NCBI RefSeq assembly: GCF_036884655.1
Contig: NC_088355.1
Coordinates: 24,737,001-24,801,000, forward strand
DNA: 64,000 bases
Source: Musa acuminata AAA Group
Lineage: Eukaryota > Streptophyta > Magnoliopsida > Zingiberales > Musaceae
Reading direction: 5' to 3'
The translations under genes and the position numbers were made by a program. Below, one piece after another: positions 44,188 to 56,187 of the stretch (position 1 is its first letter; every line of letters begins with the position of its first letter). A model generated the notes under the pieces. The model saw nothing but the letters and a program-made list of their open reading frames with translations, did no database searches and had not been told where the DNA came from.

Positions 44188-45765
44188 ATGGCATTCGCCG
44201 GAAACCAAGAGGGGCATTCTATTACACGTCCACCCATGTTCAGTGGAACGGACTACACCTACTGGAAGACCCGAATGAGGATCTTTCTTATTTCTATGGA
44301 TTTTGAACTATGGAACCTTGTTGAAAATGGATTTTCAAAATCTTCTCTTCCAATGATCGATTGGAACGATTCGGAGAAGAAGACTTTCGCTCTTAATGCA
44401 AAGGCTATGAATGCCTTATTTTGCGCACTTGATAAAAACGAGTTTAATCGTGTTTCAACTTGCGAAACTGCATTTGATATTTGGCACACACTTGAAGTGA
44501 CCCACGAGGGCACAAGTAGAGTGAAAGAGTCAAAAATCAATCTGTTGCTGCATTCTTTTGAACTTTTCCGAATGAAACCGAGTGAAACCATTGGCGACAT
44601 GTTTACCCGTTTCACGAATGTCGTCAACGGTCTAAAAGGACTCGGAAAAAGTTTTTCGGATTTTGAACTCGTAAATAAAATACTAAGATCCCTTCCTAAA
44701 AGTTGGGATCCTAAAGTCACTGCCATTCAAGAGGCAAAAGATCTGCACAACTTCCCTCTTGAAGAACTAATCGGGTCATTAATGACCTACGAAATGACTT
44801 GCAAAGCTCATGAAGAGCAAGAAGACATCCTTCCAAAGAACAGGAAGGATATGGCACTTAAAACTTCTGAATGCCACTTGAGAGAAAACTCAAGTGATGA
44901 GGACTGTGATGATGACTTGGCACTTTTGACAAGAAAGTTTAAGAAATTCTTCAAAAGAAACAAGTTTAAAAACGATGTGAAAAATAAACTTGAACCCAAG
45001 AAGGACCAAGTGATCTGCTACGAATGTAAAAAGCCGGGACACTACAAGAATGATTGTCCCCAAGTCAAAAGAAGAACATCAAAGAAGAAGGCTCTTCAAG
45101 CAACATGGGATGACTCGAGCGTATCTGAAGAAGAGGAGTCCAACACCGAGCAAGTTGCTCATTACGCCTTAATGGCCATCGGAGAGGAGGTAACAGATTT
45201 ATTAGATGCTGATTTATCTTTCGATGAATTATTAAATGCCTTCCATGATTTATTTGATGAATGCAAAGTTATAAATAGAAAATACAAATTGCTGAAAAAC
45301 ATGCATGATAGTCTTACTTATGAGTTTGATAAGTTAAAAGTCGAACATCATGATAGTTTAAATTCATGTATCAAATGTCATGATTTAGAATCTATGCAAA
45401 AAGAAAACTTGCTACTTAAGGACACCTTGAAGAAATTCGAGGTTGGTAGCAAGTCATTAAACATGATCCTTACAAACAAGGGTCATGCTCCCAAAAGAAG
45501 TGGGATTGGATTTGTGAGGAGTCCTCACCGAAATCCAACTACCTTTGTAAAAGGCCCCATCTTACATGTTAGAAGCAAATGCAACTTTTGTTGCAAGTTT
45601 GGTCACAAGACACATTATTGTCCATTCAGGAAATGGAGTCCAAACAAATTGATATGGGTTCCTAAAGGAACCATGACAAATTCTATGCAACATGATAAAA
45701 AATGTAGATCTATTTGTGAGGAACCCAAAAGCAAATGGGTACCTAAACATCATCCTTTCTTGTAG
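44188..45765 (+). CDS. gag: Gag polyprotein of element C (525 aa, intact)
   Basis: Structural protein of the virus-like particle. The UBN2/DUF4219 region begins with TRPPMFSGTDYTYWKTRMRIFL and includes LLLHSFELFRMKPSETIGDMFTRF. A Lys/Arg-rich stretch precedes the first CCHC knuckle CYECKKPGHYKNDC (277-290), and a second, CNFCCKFGHKTHYC, is at about 465-478, with an acidic coiled-coil-like part between them (about 320-440). It ends in TAG at 45763-45765, and the frame continues open into pol. Against A's gag the lengths differ by one residue. The ATG follows the leader AACCCAAGAGAG conserved in all copies. Confidence 0.95.
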   Translation: MAFAGNQEGHSITRPPMFSGTDYTYWKTRMRIFLISMDFELWNLVENGFSKSSLPMIDWNDSEKKTFALNAKAMNALFCALDKNEFNRVSTCETAFDIWHTLEVTHEGTSRVKESKINLLLHSFELFRMKPSETIGDMFTRFTNVVNGLKGLGKSFSDFELVNKILRSLPKSWDPKVTAIQEAKDLHNFPLEELIGSLMTYEMTCKAHEEQEDILPKNRKDMALKTSECHLRENSSDEDCDDDLALLTRKFKKFFKRNKFKNDVKNKLEPKKDQVICYECKKPGHYKNDCPQVKRRTSKKKALQATWDDSSVSEEEESNTEQVAHYALMAIGEEVTDLLDADLSFDELLNAFHDLFDECKVINRKYKLLKNMHDSLTYEFDKLKVEHHDSLNSCIKCHDLESMQKENLLLKDTLKKFEVGSKSLNMILTNKGHAPKRSGIGFVRSPHRNPTTFVKGPILHVRSKCNFCCKFGHKTHYCPFRKWSPNKLIWVPKGTMTNSMQHDKKCRSICEEPKSKWVPKHHPFL

Positions 45766-48700
45766 AAAACTAAACCATCGCAAGCTAGGAGCAAGAGATG
45801 GTACCTTGACAGTGGATGCTCAAGGCATATGACCGGAGATTCATCCCAATTCTCTAAGCTCTCTAGCATAAACGAAGGATATGTCACCTTCGGAGACAAC
45901 AACAAGGGTAAAATCATTGGCAAAGGAACCATAGGTAACAAATCCAACTTTTCTATTGAAGATGTTTTGCTAGTTGATGGTCTAAAACATAACCTCCTAA
46001 GCATTAGTCAATTATGTGATAAAGGATATATCATCAAATTTGAATCTAATGCTTGCGTCATTGAAAAACCTCACAAAAACATATCTATGATTGCATTAAA
46101 ACAAAATAACGTATACACTATTGACATCGATGATTTATGTAATGAAACATGTTTTTCTGCTTTAAATGAGAATGCTTGGATATGGCACAGAAGATTAGGT
46201 CATGCTAGCATGAAGCTAATCACTCAAATATCATCCAAAGAACTTGTAAGAGGAATTCCTCATATCATATTCATCAAAGATAATGTATGTGATGCCTGCC
46301 AATTAGGTAAACAAATTAAGAGTAGCTTCAAATCTAAAAATCAAGTAAGCACCTCTAGGCCCTTACAATTGATCCATATGGACTTGTTCGGACCCATCTC
46401 CACATCAAGCATAGGAGGTAGCAAATACGCTTTCGTCATCATAGATGACTATAGCAGATACACATGGACTTACTTTTTAAAACAGAAAAGTGAATGCCTT
46501 AGATCTTTTACCAAGTTTTGCAAACTCGTTCAGAATGAGAAAGGTTCTATGATTTCGTCAATTAGAAGTGATCATGGTGGTGAATTTCAAAACCATGATT
46601 TCCAAGAACTTTGTGAACTCAATAGATACAACCATAATTTCTCTACTCCTAGAAACCCTCAACAAAATGGAGTTGTAGAAAGAAAAAATCGAAATTTACA
46701 AGAAATGACAAGAACCATGTTGAATGAACATAACCTACCCAAATATTTTTGGGCCGAAGCCGTAAATACTGCATGCTATATCCTAAATAGAGTTCTAGTG
46801 AGACCTCTACTAACCAAAACTCCCTATGAGTTATGGAACAATAAAAAACCCAACGTTTCATATTTCAAAGTCTTTGGGTGTAAGTGTTTTATCTTGAATG
46901 AAAAAGACAACTTAGGAAAATTTGATGCTAAATCCGATGAAGGAATTTTTCTTGGTTATTCTACAGTTTCTAAAGCCTTTCGTATCTTTAATAAAAGAAC
47001 TCTAATTATTGAAGAATCCATTCATGTTGTTTTCAATGAGACTTCTGAAATCACGAAAAATGATCTTGACGATGATGTTAATTTTGACTCTTTAAATTTA
47101 AACGAGACCCCGTCTCCAACTAGCAACTTGGATGCATCCACTTCTCAGATTTCCTTACCCAAGGATTGGAAGTATGTAGATGCTCATCCTAAGGAGCTAA
47201 TCTTAGGAGACACATCAAAGGGAGTTCAAACACGATCTTCTCTTAAAACCTTTTGTGCAAATACTGCCTTTCTCTCCCAAATTGAACCCAAATGCGTTGA
47301 TGAAGCCATGAAAGATGATTCATGGATTATCGCAATGCAAGATGAATTAAATCAATTTGAGAGAAATGAAGTGTGGAAGCTTGTTCCTAGACCAAACGAT
47401 CATCTAGTTATTGGTACTAAATGGGTTTTCAGAAACAAGCAAAATGAAAATGGTATCGTGGTTAGAAACAAGGCTAGATTAGTGGCCAAAGGTTTCAACC
47501 AAGAAGAAGGTATCGATTACGAAGAAACCTTCGCTCCTGTGGCACGATTGGAAGCCATAAGGATGCTCCTTGCCTACGCTAGCAGTAATAATTTTAAGTT
47601 GTTTCAAATGGATGTTAAAAGCGCCTTTCTTAATGGCTTTATTTACGAAGAAGTCTATGTTGAACAACCTCCTGGATTTGAAAATAATAGTCTCCCTAAT
47701 CATGTGTTTAGATTAACTAAAGCTCTCTATGGTTTAAAACAAGCTCCTAGGGCTTGGTATGAGAGACTTAGTTCTTTTCTTATTGAAAATAATTTCATAA
47801 AAGGCAAGGTTGATACTACATTATTCATCAAGAACTTTGAAAACAATTTTCTCATTGTTCAAGTTTATGTTGATGATATTATCTTTGGTTCTACAAATGA
47901 ATCTCTTTGTGAATCCTTTGCGAAAACTATGAGTCGTGAATTCGAAATGAGTCTAATGGGAGAGTTAACATTCTTCTTAGGCCTACAAATCAAACAACTA
48001 AGCAATGGCATCTTTATTAGTCAAACCAAATATGCTGTGAGCTTGCTAAAGAAGTTCAAAATGAATAAATCAAAAGCCATTGACACTCCTATGAGCACCT
48101 CCACTAAGTTAGAAATCGATGAGAATGGAGAAAGCTTCGATCAAAAAACCTATAGGGGTATGATAGGAAGTTTACTTTACCTCACTGCCACCAGACCAGA
48201 CATCATGTTCAGTGTAGGACTTTGTGCTAGATTTCAATCAGACCCTAAGATATCTCATCTCAAAGCAGTCAAAAGAATACTCAGATATCTTAATGGAACT
48301 ACCAATCTAGGGTTATGGTACCCAAAATCAGAAAATTTTGAATTAACAGCTTATGCTGATGCGGACTTCGCTGGCTGTAGACTAGACAGAAAAAGCACAT
48401 CAGGATCATGTCAATTTTTAGGACATGCCCTTGTATCCTGGTCATCTAAGAAACAAAACTCGGTTGCTCTATCAACAACCGAAGCTGAATATATTGCAGC
48501 AAGTGCATGCTGTGCACAAGTTGTATGGATGAAAAACACTTTAGAAGATTACAAAGTGAATCTTAAAGATATTCCCATTAAATGTGATAACACGAGTGCA
48601 ATATGCTTAACTAAAAATCCTATACAACACTCAAGAACAAAACACATTGATATTAGACATCACTTTATACGAGATCATGTCACTAATCATGATGTAACCA

Positions 48701-48816
48701 TAGAGTTTATTGATACCAAACATCAACTAGCTGATATCTTTACAAAACCCCTATGTGAAGAACAATTTGATTACATAAGAAGAGAATTAGGAATGCTGAT
48801 GTGTCCGAATACTTAA
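45766..48816 (+). CDS. pol: Pol polyprotein of element C: protease, integrase, reverse transcriptase, RNase H (intact)
   Basis: The frame continues gag after one TAG; the first ATG at 45829 lies downstream of the protease catalytic motif LDSGC (45805-45819), so that ATG cannot be the true start. Counting from that ATG, the order is: gag-pre-integrase/zinc region with HRRLGH and CDACQLGK; integrase core with D185, D248 and E284 (D-35-E spacing); RT from about 495 ([22 protein letters not shown]) with YVDD at 680-683; RNase H with [17 protein letters not shown] and [18 protein letters not shown]; and the end [18 protein letters not shown]...ADIFTKPL. There are no stops or frameshifts over 1016 codons. 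It is expected to be made as a Gag-Pol fusion by stop readthrough or another recoding event (inference). Confidence 0.94.
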   Translation, partial: KTKPSQARSKRWYLDSGCSRHMTGDSSQFSKLSSINEGYVTFGDNNKGKIIGKGTIGNKSNFSIEDVLLVDGLKHNLLSISQLCDKGYIIKFESNACVIEKPHKNISMIALKQNNVYTIDIDDLCNETCFSALNENAWIWHRRLGHASMKLITQISSKELVRGIPHIIFIKDNVCDACQLGKQIKSSFKSKNQVSTSRPLQLIHMDLFGPISTSSIGGSKYAFVIIDDYSRYTWTYFLKQKSECLRSFTKFCKLVQNEKGSMISSIRSDHGGEFQNHDFQELCELNRYNHNFSTPRNPQQNGVVERKNRNLQEMTRTMLNEHNLPKYFWAEAVNTACYILNRVLVRPLLTKTPYELWNNKKPNVSYFKVFGCKCFILNEKDNLGKFDAKSDEGIFLGYSTVSKAFRIFNKRTLIIEESIHVVFNETSEITKNDLDDDVNFDSLNLNETPSPTSNLDASTSQISLPKDWKYVDAHPKELILGDTSKGVQTRSSLKTFCANTAFLSQIEPKCVDEAMKDDSWIIAMQDELNQFERNEVWKLVPRPNDHLVIGTKWVFRNKQNENGIVVRNKARLVAKGFNQEEGIDYEETFAPVARLEAIRMLLAYASSNNFKLFQMDVKSAFLNGFIYEEVYVEQPPGFENNSLPNHVFRLTKALYGLKQAPRAWYERLSSFLIENNFIKGKVDTTLFIKNFENNFLIVQVYVDDIIFGSTNESLCESFAKTMSREFEMSLMGELTFFLGLQIKQLSNGIFISQTKYAVSLLKKFKMNKSKAIDTPMSTSTKLEIDENGESFDQKTYRGMIGSLLYLTATRPDIMFSVGLCARFQSDPKISHLKAVKRILRYLNGTTNLGLWYPKSENFELTAYADADFAGCRLDRKSTSGSCQFLGHALVSWSSKKQNSVALSTTEAEYIAASACCAQVVWMKNTLEDYKVNLKDIPIKCDNTSAICLTKNPIQHSRTKHIDIRHHFIRDHVTNHDVTIEFIDTKHQLADIFTKPLCEEQFDYIRRELGMLMCPNT

Positions 48817-49629
48817 ACTAGTTAAAATTATTTTTCGGATGTTATTACATGCCTTGACAACGCTTGATCAAATAATATGTTGCAAATTATGTGACAAATA
48901 TTTTTAACCAAATGCATGTAAGAAGTTCATTTTTCGGTTTGTATGCTAAAAATGGGATGTTCCTGTACACTCTTATGAAAACTTTTTGAAAAATGACCTT
49001 CCTCCTTCAAGCAACAAACAATAAAGAGATATTCAAAGAATTATATGTGTCATGACTTCCTTTATGTGCTTGATAAATGCTATCATGCTTTTTGTTGATG
49101 ACAAAGGGGGAGAAACATATGAATTGATAAAAACTATGTCATAGCTGAACTGCCATAATCATGTCTATGTCATAGTTGCAAATACTTGAGTGATGCTATA
49201 AACAACGTTATAGTTATGCCATCCTTGCATCACCAAGAGATATGTGAACATGTGCTATAGTTTGCATCATGTCTTGATTTGATATTCTATTTTGTGAAGA
49301 AAATGCAAACTTGCTAGAAAATCTCAAATGTATGCATCATGTAAAAAGTCCTTCGTAGCTTTATATGATTACATGATGAATAGTTACAAACACTATCATA
49401 CAAACTTAATGATGTATGTCATGCCTTGACATCATTCTTGAAGAGATACATCATGATGGGCATCATGATGGGAGCATTGATAAGTTTAACTGATCTAACT
49501 TCTCAATACGTCACTTGAATTCTTAGGTCTTGAATTCAAGGTTGACTTATCTCAACTATGGCATATAGATAGGGGGAGTTAAGGACAACTCCTTTATCAA
49601 TTGATTGTCATCATCAAAAAGGGGGAGAT
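48817..49629 (+). other. 3' non-coding region of element C with polypurine tracts
   Basis: AT-rich, with no ORF. It holds the conserved motif TTTTTGTTGATGACAAAGGGGGAGAA at 49089-49115, ATAGGGGGAGTT at 49570, and the terminal polypurine tract AAAAAGGGGGAGA at 49616-49628, directly before the LTR. Confidence 0.8.
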
Positions 49630-51656
49630 TGTTGAATCTCGGATTTTGATGATGAAGTCAATTGTCATTTGTTATCTATTCTATGTGTTGAGATAAGTGT
49701 GCAGGATTAACTACGATGAGAGTAAGACAAGCAGCAGGTGTTGCGCCGGAGTCAAGATCATGATCACGTTGGGAGTTCGAGAGTTCGACGGAAGTTCGGA
49801 CGGTCGTCGGAGGTTCAGCGAGAACAGATCCGAGAAGTCCAGAAGCTTGCCAAGCGAAGCTCGTCGGAACTCGCCAAGTGGATCGTCGCAAAGTCCAGGA
49901 GTATGCCGGATGTCCGCAGAAGGATCACCGAGGGTTTATCGGATGATCGACGGAAGTTCGTCGGAAACTCGCCGGAAGAAGCGATTGACGCATCGGAGCA
50001 TAGCTGCAGAAGTTGTCTTAGAGTTAATCGTAGTTAGCACGATGATTAAGCTTGAAAATGGGAGGTGATCCCATTAGCTTAATCTTGGGGCAATTGGGCC
50101 CCTGAAAAGATTCAAATTGGGCCGAATGGAGCGAACCATTCGGACCCTGATTGCACCAGGCGGTGCAACCGCCTAGGACAGGAGGTGCAACCGCCTGGGC
50201 TACGGGACTGGGCGGTGCAACCGCCCCAGCCAAGAGGTGCAACCGCCCAGGGCTCAGTCTCCAAGCAAGACTGGGCGGTGCAACCTCCTCTGTCAAGAGG
50301 TAGCACCGCCAGAGCTCAAGTTTCGAGCTCTGCCAAGAGGTGCAACCACCGAGCTCGGTCTTCGAGCTCTGGCAGAGAGGTGCAACCTCTTTGGACAGGA
50401 GATGCATCGCCTGAGCTCGGTCTTCGAGCTCTGGCAGAGAGGTGCAACCACCTCTGGCAGAGAGGTGCATCATCCTGAGCTCAGTTTCGAGCTCTGCCAG
50501 GTGATGCAACCACCAAGCTCAGACTTCGAGCTCTGCCAGGCGATGCAACCACTGAGCTCAGTCTTCGAGCTCTGGCAGAGAGGTGCAATCGCCTGAGCTC
50601 AGTCTTCGAGCTCTGCTAGGCGGTGCCACCTCTCCAGTCAAGAGGTGCAACCGCCTGATCCCGGAATTCCGGGATTTGATCGTTTTGAGCTCCAAATTTG
50701 AATTGGGTTGGGGCCTATAAATACCCTACCCATTCAACACTGAAAGGATACAGATCCATACCGAATTGTTGATCTTTTCAGTGATTCTAAGAGCTCAAAT
50801 TTGTGTAAAGTCCTAAAGTTCTCCTCCTTCTGTTCTTTAAGTCTTGAGTTGTAAAGAGAGGAGAGAAAGGATCTGTAAAGGTTGTCTCCTAAGCCTGTCA
50901 AAAGGAGAGAAACTGTAAAAGGGCAGTTAGCCTTCGCCCATTGAAGGAAGGCAGCTAGTTGACGTCGGTGACCTCGTCGGAGGAGGAAGCCAAAAGTGGA
51001 GTAGGTCAAGACTGACCGAACCACTCTAAATCTCTGGTTTGCTTTTACCTTGAGCACTTTATCATTACTGCAAACCTCCTACATTGCTACTGCCCTCTGC
51101 GCCTTTACGAACGAGTTTCTAAGCTCTAATCTTTCAGAATCTGCATTCAAACGTAAATCGTGTTTTCGTACGATCTTCACACTGCAGTTTACGCTTACAT
51201 TCGGATTCCATTTATAACTGCAAATTGCTTTCTACGTAAAACGCTTTTCAAGGTTCAAAACTACGTTTAGATGCAAAACTGCGTTTAGACGTAAAACTGT
51301 GTTTAGACGTAAAACTGCGTTTAGACGTAAAACTGCGTTTAGACGCAAAACTGCGTTTAGACGTAAAACTGCGTTTAGACGTAAAACTGCGTTTAGACGT
51401 AAAACTGCGTTTTGACGTAAAACTGCGTTTGGACGTAAAACTAAGTTTAGACGCAAACTGCGCTTAGACGCAAACTGTGTTTAGACGCAAACTGCGCTTA
51501 GACGCAAAACTGCGCTTAGACGCAAACTGCACTGTGATTCTGCTTTTATATCGAAATCATTTTTTATCGGACGAACGCAGCTTTAGCTTTTAAATTGCTA
51601 TAAGATTTCCGCTGCATTAATTCACCCCCCCCCTCTTAGTGCTCTCGATCCTAACA
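49630..51656 (+). repeat. Element C 3' LTR
   Basis: 2027 bp, nearly identical to the 5' LTR: the 107-codon antisense frame across the TATA/leader region, for example, is unchanged between 43180-43503 and 50734-51057. The TATA box is at 50716-50723, the hairpin array at 50145-50665 and the U5 array at 51255-51530. Confidence 0.95.
50716..50723 (+). promoter_or_regulatory. TATA box of element C 3' LTR
   Basis: TATAAATA in the family context. It could direct transcripts outward into element D. Confidence 0.65.
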
Positions 51657-51661
51657 ATGAT

Positions 51662-52077
51662 AGTTTAGGTTCATGCATAAAATGTCATGATCTAGAAACT
51701 CTCCAAAAGGAAAACTTGCTACTTAAAGACACCTTAAAGAAATTCGAGGTTGGTAGTAAGTCTTTGAACATGATTCTTGCAAACAAGGGTAACGTTCCCA
51801 AAAGAAGCGGAATCGGATTTGTGAGAAGTCCTCACCAAAATCCAACCACCTTCATAAAAGGCCCTATCTTACATGTTCGACACCAAGCAAATGCAACTTT
51901 TGTTGCAAATTTAGACACAAAACGCATTATTGTCCATTCAAGAAAATTAGTTCGAACAGATTAATTTGGGTTCCTAAACGAACCATGATAAATTCTATGC
52001 AACATGATAAAAAATATAGATCTATTTTTGAGGCACCCAAAAGCAAATGGGTACCTAAAGATCATCCTTTCTTATAG
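51662..52077 (+). pseudogene. gag: Element D gag, second part, ending in the junction TAG
   Basis: It continues D's gag after element C: AGTTTAGGTTCATGCATAAAATG matches C at 45355. It includes the KGNVPKRSGIGFVRSPHQNP stretch. The second zinc knuckle region is shifted out of frame near 51885 and returns before the end. The TAG at 52075-52077 corresponds to the gag-pol junction stop of C. Confidence 0.86.
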
Positions 52078-55056
52078 AAACCTATACCATCGCAAGCTAG
52101 GAGCAAGAGATGGTACCTTGATAGTGGATGCTCAAGGCATATGACCGGAGATCCATCTCAATTCTCTAAGCTCACTAGCATAGACGTAGGATATGTCACC
52201 TTCGGAGACAACAATAAGGGTAAAATCATTGGCAAAGGAACCATATGTAACAAATCCAACTTCTTTATTGAAGATGTTTTGTTAGTTGATGGTTTAAAAC
52301 ATAACCTCTTGAGCATTAGTCAATTATGTGATAAAAGATATATTGTCAGATTCGAAAATAATGCTTGCATCATTGAAAAACCACACAAAAACATGTCTAT
52401 GATTACATTAAAACAAAATAACGTATACACTATTGACATCAATGATTTGTGTAATGAAATGTGTTTTTCGGTTTTGAATGAGGATGCTTGGCTATGGCAT
52501 AGAAGATTATGTCATATGCTTGCATGAAACTAATCACTCAAATATCATCTAAAGAACTTGTAAGAGGAATTTCTCATATCAAGTTCATCAAAGATAATGT
52601 ATGTGATGCTTGCCAATTAGGTAAACAAATTAAGGGTAGTTTCAAATCTAAGAATCAAATAAGCACCTCTAGGCCCTTACAATTGATCCATATGGACTTG
52701 TTTGGACCAATCTCTACATCAAGCCTAGGAGATAGCAAATACGCCTTCGTCATTGTGGATGACTATAGCAGATACACATGAACATACTTGTTAAAACAGA
52801 AAAATGAATGCTTTAGATATTTTACCAAGTTTTGTAAACTTGTTCAAAATGAGAAGGGTTCTATGATTTCGTCAATTAGAAGTGATCACGGTGGTGAATT
52901 TCAAAACCATGATTTCCAAGAATTTTGTGAAATCAATGGATACAACCATAATTTCTCTACTCCTACAAATCCTCAACAAAATGGAGTAGTAGAAAGAAAA
53001 AATCAAAATTTACAAGAAATGGCAAGAACCATGTTGAATGAACATAGCCTACCCAAATATTTTTGGACCGAAGCCATAAACACTGCATGCTATATTTTGA
53101 ATAGAGTTCTAGTAAGACTTACTCACCAAAACTCCCTATGAGTTATGGAACAACAAAAAACCCAATGCTAAATCCGATGAAGGAATCTTTCTTGGTTATT
53201 CTTCGGTTTCTAAAGCTTTTCGTATATTCAATAAAAGAACTTTAATTATTGAAGAATCCATTCATGTTGTCTTCAATGAGATTTCCGAAATCAGGAAAAA
53301 CGATTTTGATGATGATGTTAATTTTGATTCCTTGAATTTAAATGAAACCCCATCTCCAACTAGCAACTTGGATGCATCCACTTCCGAAACATCCTTACCC
53401 AAGGATTAGAAGTATGTAGATGCTCATCCTAAGGAGCTAATCCTGGGAGACACATCAAAGGGGGTTCAAACACGTTCTTCTCTTAAAAATTTTTATTCCA
53501 ACACCGCTTTTGTCTCCCAAATTGAACCCATATGTGTTGACGAAGCCATGAAAGATGATTCATGGATTATTGCAATGCAAGATGAATTAAATCAATTTGA
53601 GAGAAATAAAGTGTGGAAGCTTGTTCCTAGACCAAATGACCATTTAGTTATTGGTACTAAATGGGTTTTTAGAAACAAGCATGATGAATATGGTATCGTG
53701 GTTAGAAACAAGGCTAGATTAGTGGCCAAAGGTTTCAACCAAGAAGAAGGTATCGATTACGAAGAAACCTTCGCTCCTGTGGCTCGATTAGAAGCCATAA
53801 GGATGCTCCTTGCCTACGCTAGTAGTAATAATTTTAAGTTGTTTCAAATTGATGTTAAAAGCACTTTTCTTAATGGCTTTATTTCTGAAGAAGTCTATGT
53901 TGAACAACCTCCTAGATTTGAAATTAATAACCTCCCTAATCATGTGTTTAGATTAACTAAAGCTCTCTATGGTTTAAAACAAGCTCCGAGGGCTTGGTAT
54001 GAGAGACTTAGTTCTTTTCTTATTGAAAATAATTTCACAAAAGGCAAGGTTGATACTACATTGTTCATCAAGAATTTTGAAAATAATTTTCTCATTGTTC
54101 AGATTTATATTGATGATATTATCTTTGGTTCTACGAATGAATCTCTTTGTGAATCTTTTGCTAAAGTTATGAGTCTTGAATTCGAAATGAGTTTAATGGG
54201 AGAATTAACATTCTTCTTAGGCATACAAATCAAACAACTAAGCAATGACATCTTTATTAGTCAAACTAAATATGCTATGAATTTGCTGAAAAAGTTTAAT
54301 ATGAATAACTCAAAAGCTATTAACACTCCTATGAGCACCTCCACTAAGTTAGAAATTGATGAAAGTGGAGAAAGCTTCGATCAAAAAACTTATAGTGGTA
54401 TGATAGGAAGTTTACTTTACCTCACTGCAACTAGACCAGATATCATGTTCAGTGTAGGACTTTGTGCTAGATTTCAATCAAACCCTAAGATATCTCATCT
54501 CAAAGCAGTTAAAAGAATACTTAGATATCTTAATGGTACTACAAATCTAGGATTATGGTACCCAAAATTAGAGAATCTTGAGTTAATTGCTTATGCTGAA
54601 GCGGACTTTGCTGGCTGTAGACTAGATAGAAAAAGCACATCAGGAACATGTCAATTTTTAGGACATGCCCTTGTTTCCTGGTCATCTAAGAAACAAAACT
54701 CGGTTGCACTTTAAACAACCGAAGCTGAATATATTGCAGCAAGTGCATGTTGTGTACAAGTTGTATGGATGAAAAACACCTTAGAAGATTATAAAATTCA
54801 TCTTAAAAATATTCCTATTAAATGTGATAACACAAGTGCAATATACTTAACAAAAAATCCTATACAACACTCAAGAACAAAACATATTGATATTAGACAT
54901 CACTTTATACGAGATCATGTTACTAATCATGATGTAATCATAGAATTCATTGATACTAAACATTAACTAGCTGATATTTTTACAAAACCTCTAAGTGAAG
55001 AACAATTTGATTTCATAGGAAGAGAATTAGGAATGTTGATGTATCCGAGTACATAA
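52078..55056 (+). pseudogene. pol: Element D pol, broken by several stops and deletions
   Basis: The protease motif [10 protein letters not shown] (52117-52146) is intact. Lesions from left to right are: a frameshift near 52515 (HRRLCHM...), TGA at 52779-52781 in place of Trp, a deletion of about 84 bp near 53165 within the integrase C-terminal part, TAG at 53407-53409 (Trp codon), TAA at 54712-54714 before the ALSTTEAEY motif of RNase H, and TAA at 54964-54966. The RT active site reads YIDD instead of YVDD. Otherwise the domain order equals C's. Confidence 0.9.
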
Positions 55057-56187
55057 ACTAGTTACAATTATCCTTCGGACTTTATTGAATGATCAAATCA
55101 CTTGATTGCCATTACATGCCAAGATAACTTGTAAGAAATTATGTGCTGAATACAAAAATTTCCATAACAATAAGCATGTTTTGTCTTCATGATTATATTT
55201 AAAAATCTGTAGCATAGTCTTGTTCGAATGCATGAAAGTGTTCATTTCATGTTTGGATTCGCTTAACAATTGGTATCCTAAAAATCAGATTTTCTCATAC
55301 ACTTATATGTGAAAAATATTTTTCTGAAATGGATTTGATTAAATGATTCCTGCTTATGAATTCCATCTTGAAATATGAATGATAGTGTTTATATTTGCAA
55401 AGATTTGCTTCACATACATATCTTGATACCTGAAGAATGATTTAATCTCTCATTGGTTTTAACTTCACTTAGTGTAAACTCACAAATAGCTGGTATCATA
55501 AATGGCCTTCCTCCTTCATGCAAAAAGATTATAACAAATAAAAAGAAGGAGTATTCAAAGTGATCTACATATCATGCTTGATTTCCTATCACTTACTATT
55601 GGAAAATAACATGAACCGAGTAAAGGCATGAACAATTATCACACTGATGCTTAAAATTTGCTTATATTGTTCTCCTGGTATCACAATTACCATACTTTTT
55701 GTTGATGATAAAGGGGGAGAAATATATGAGTATTAATGCCATGCTCGCATCACCAAGAGATGCTATGATTGCTATAATTTGCATTATGCTTTGTTTGTAT
55801 CAGGTCAAGATATCAAACAAAAAACTTGCATCGTAATTTTACGTATTGATATCTTACTATATGATGAAATGCAATAATTACTAAAGCATTTGAAATGTGT
55901 GCATCATGTAATGATATCAAAATCTTACTTCGCAGAATTACATGTTGATATCTTACAATATGATAAATTGCTACTATTACCATCATTCAAACTTGTAATG
56001 TAAAATTTGAAAATGAATGTCAAGCCTTGACATAATCTTCAGAGAGATACATCATGATGGGAATAATGATGGGAGTATTGATAAGTTTTGAATTCAAAAA
56101 ATACTTATCTCAAGTATGGCATATACACAAGGGGAGTTAAGGTTAACTCCATTATCAATTGATTATCATCATCAAAAAAGGGGAGAT
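55057..56187 (+). other. 3' non-coding region of element D
   Basis: It is longer than in C (1.1 against 0.8 kb). It holds TTTTTGTTGATGATAAAGGGGGAGA at 55696-55721, ACAAGGGGAGTTAAGG near 56130 and the terminal polypurine tract AAAAAAGGGGAGA at 56174-56186. No ORF of note is present. Confidence 0.72.

Larger units (their letters stand above)
42075..51656 (+). mobile_element. Element C: complete, young SIRE/Maximus-like copia retrotransposon
   Basis: 9582 bp, ends TG...CA, with a perfect 5-bp TSD, ATGAT (42070-42074 and 51657-51661), which restores D's gag frame when removed. It has two LTRs of 2063 and 2027 bp whose unique parts are nearly identical, a primer site, a gag ORF, a pol ORF in the same frame behind a single TAG, a 0.8-kb 3' region and a polypurine tract. 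All catalytic motifs are present. The family call (SIRE/Maximus/Opie) rests on LTR length and the gag and RNase H motifs. There is no env-like ORF. Confidence 0.95.

Noticed and set aside
48817..49629. Possible env-like third ORF as in some SIRE elements
   Set aside because: No ORF of meaningful length exists between pol and the 3' LTR in C, nor in B or D.
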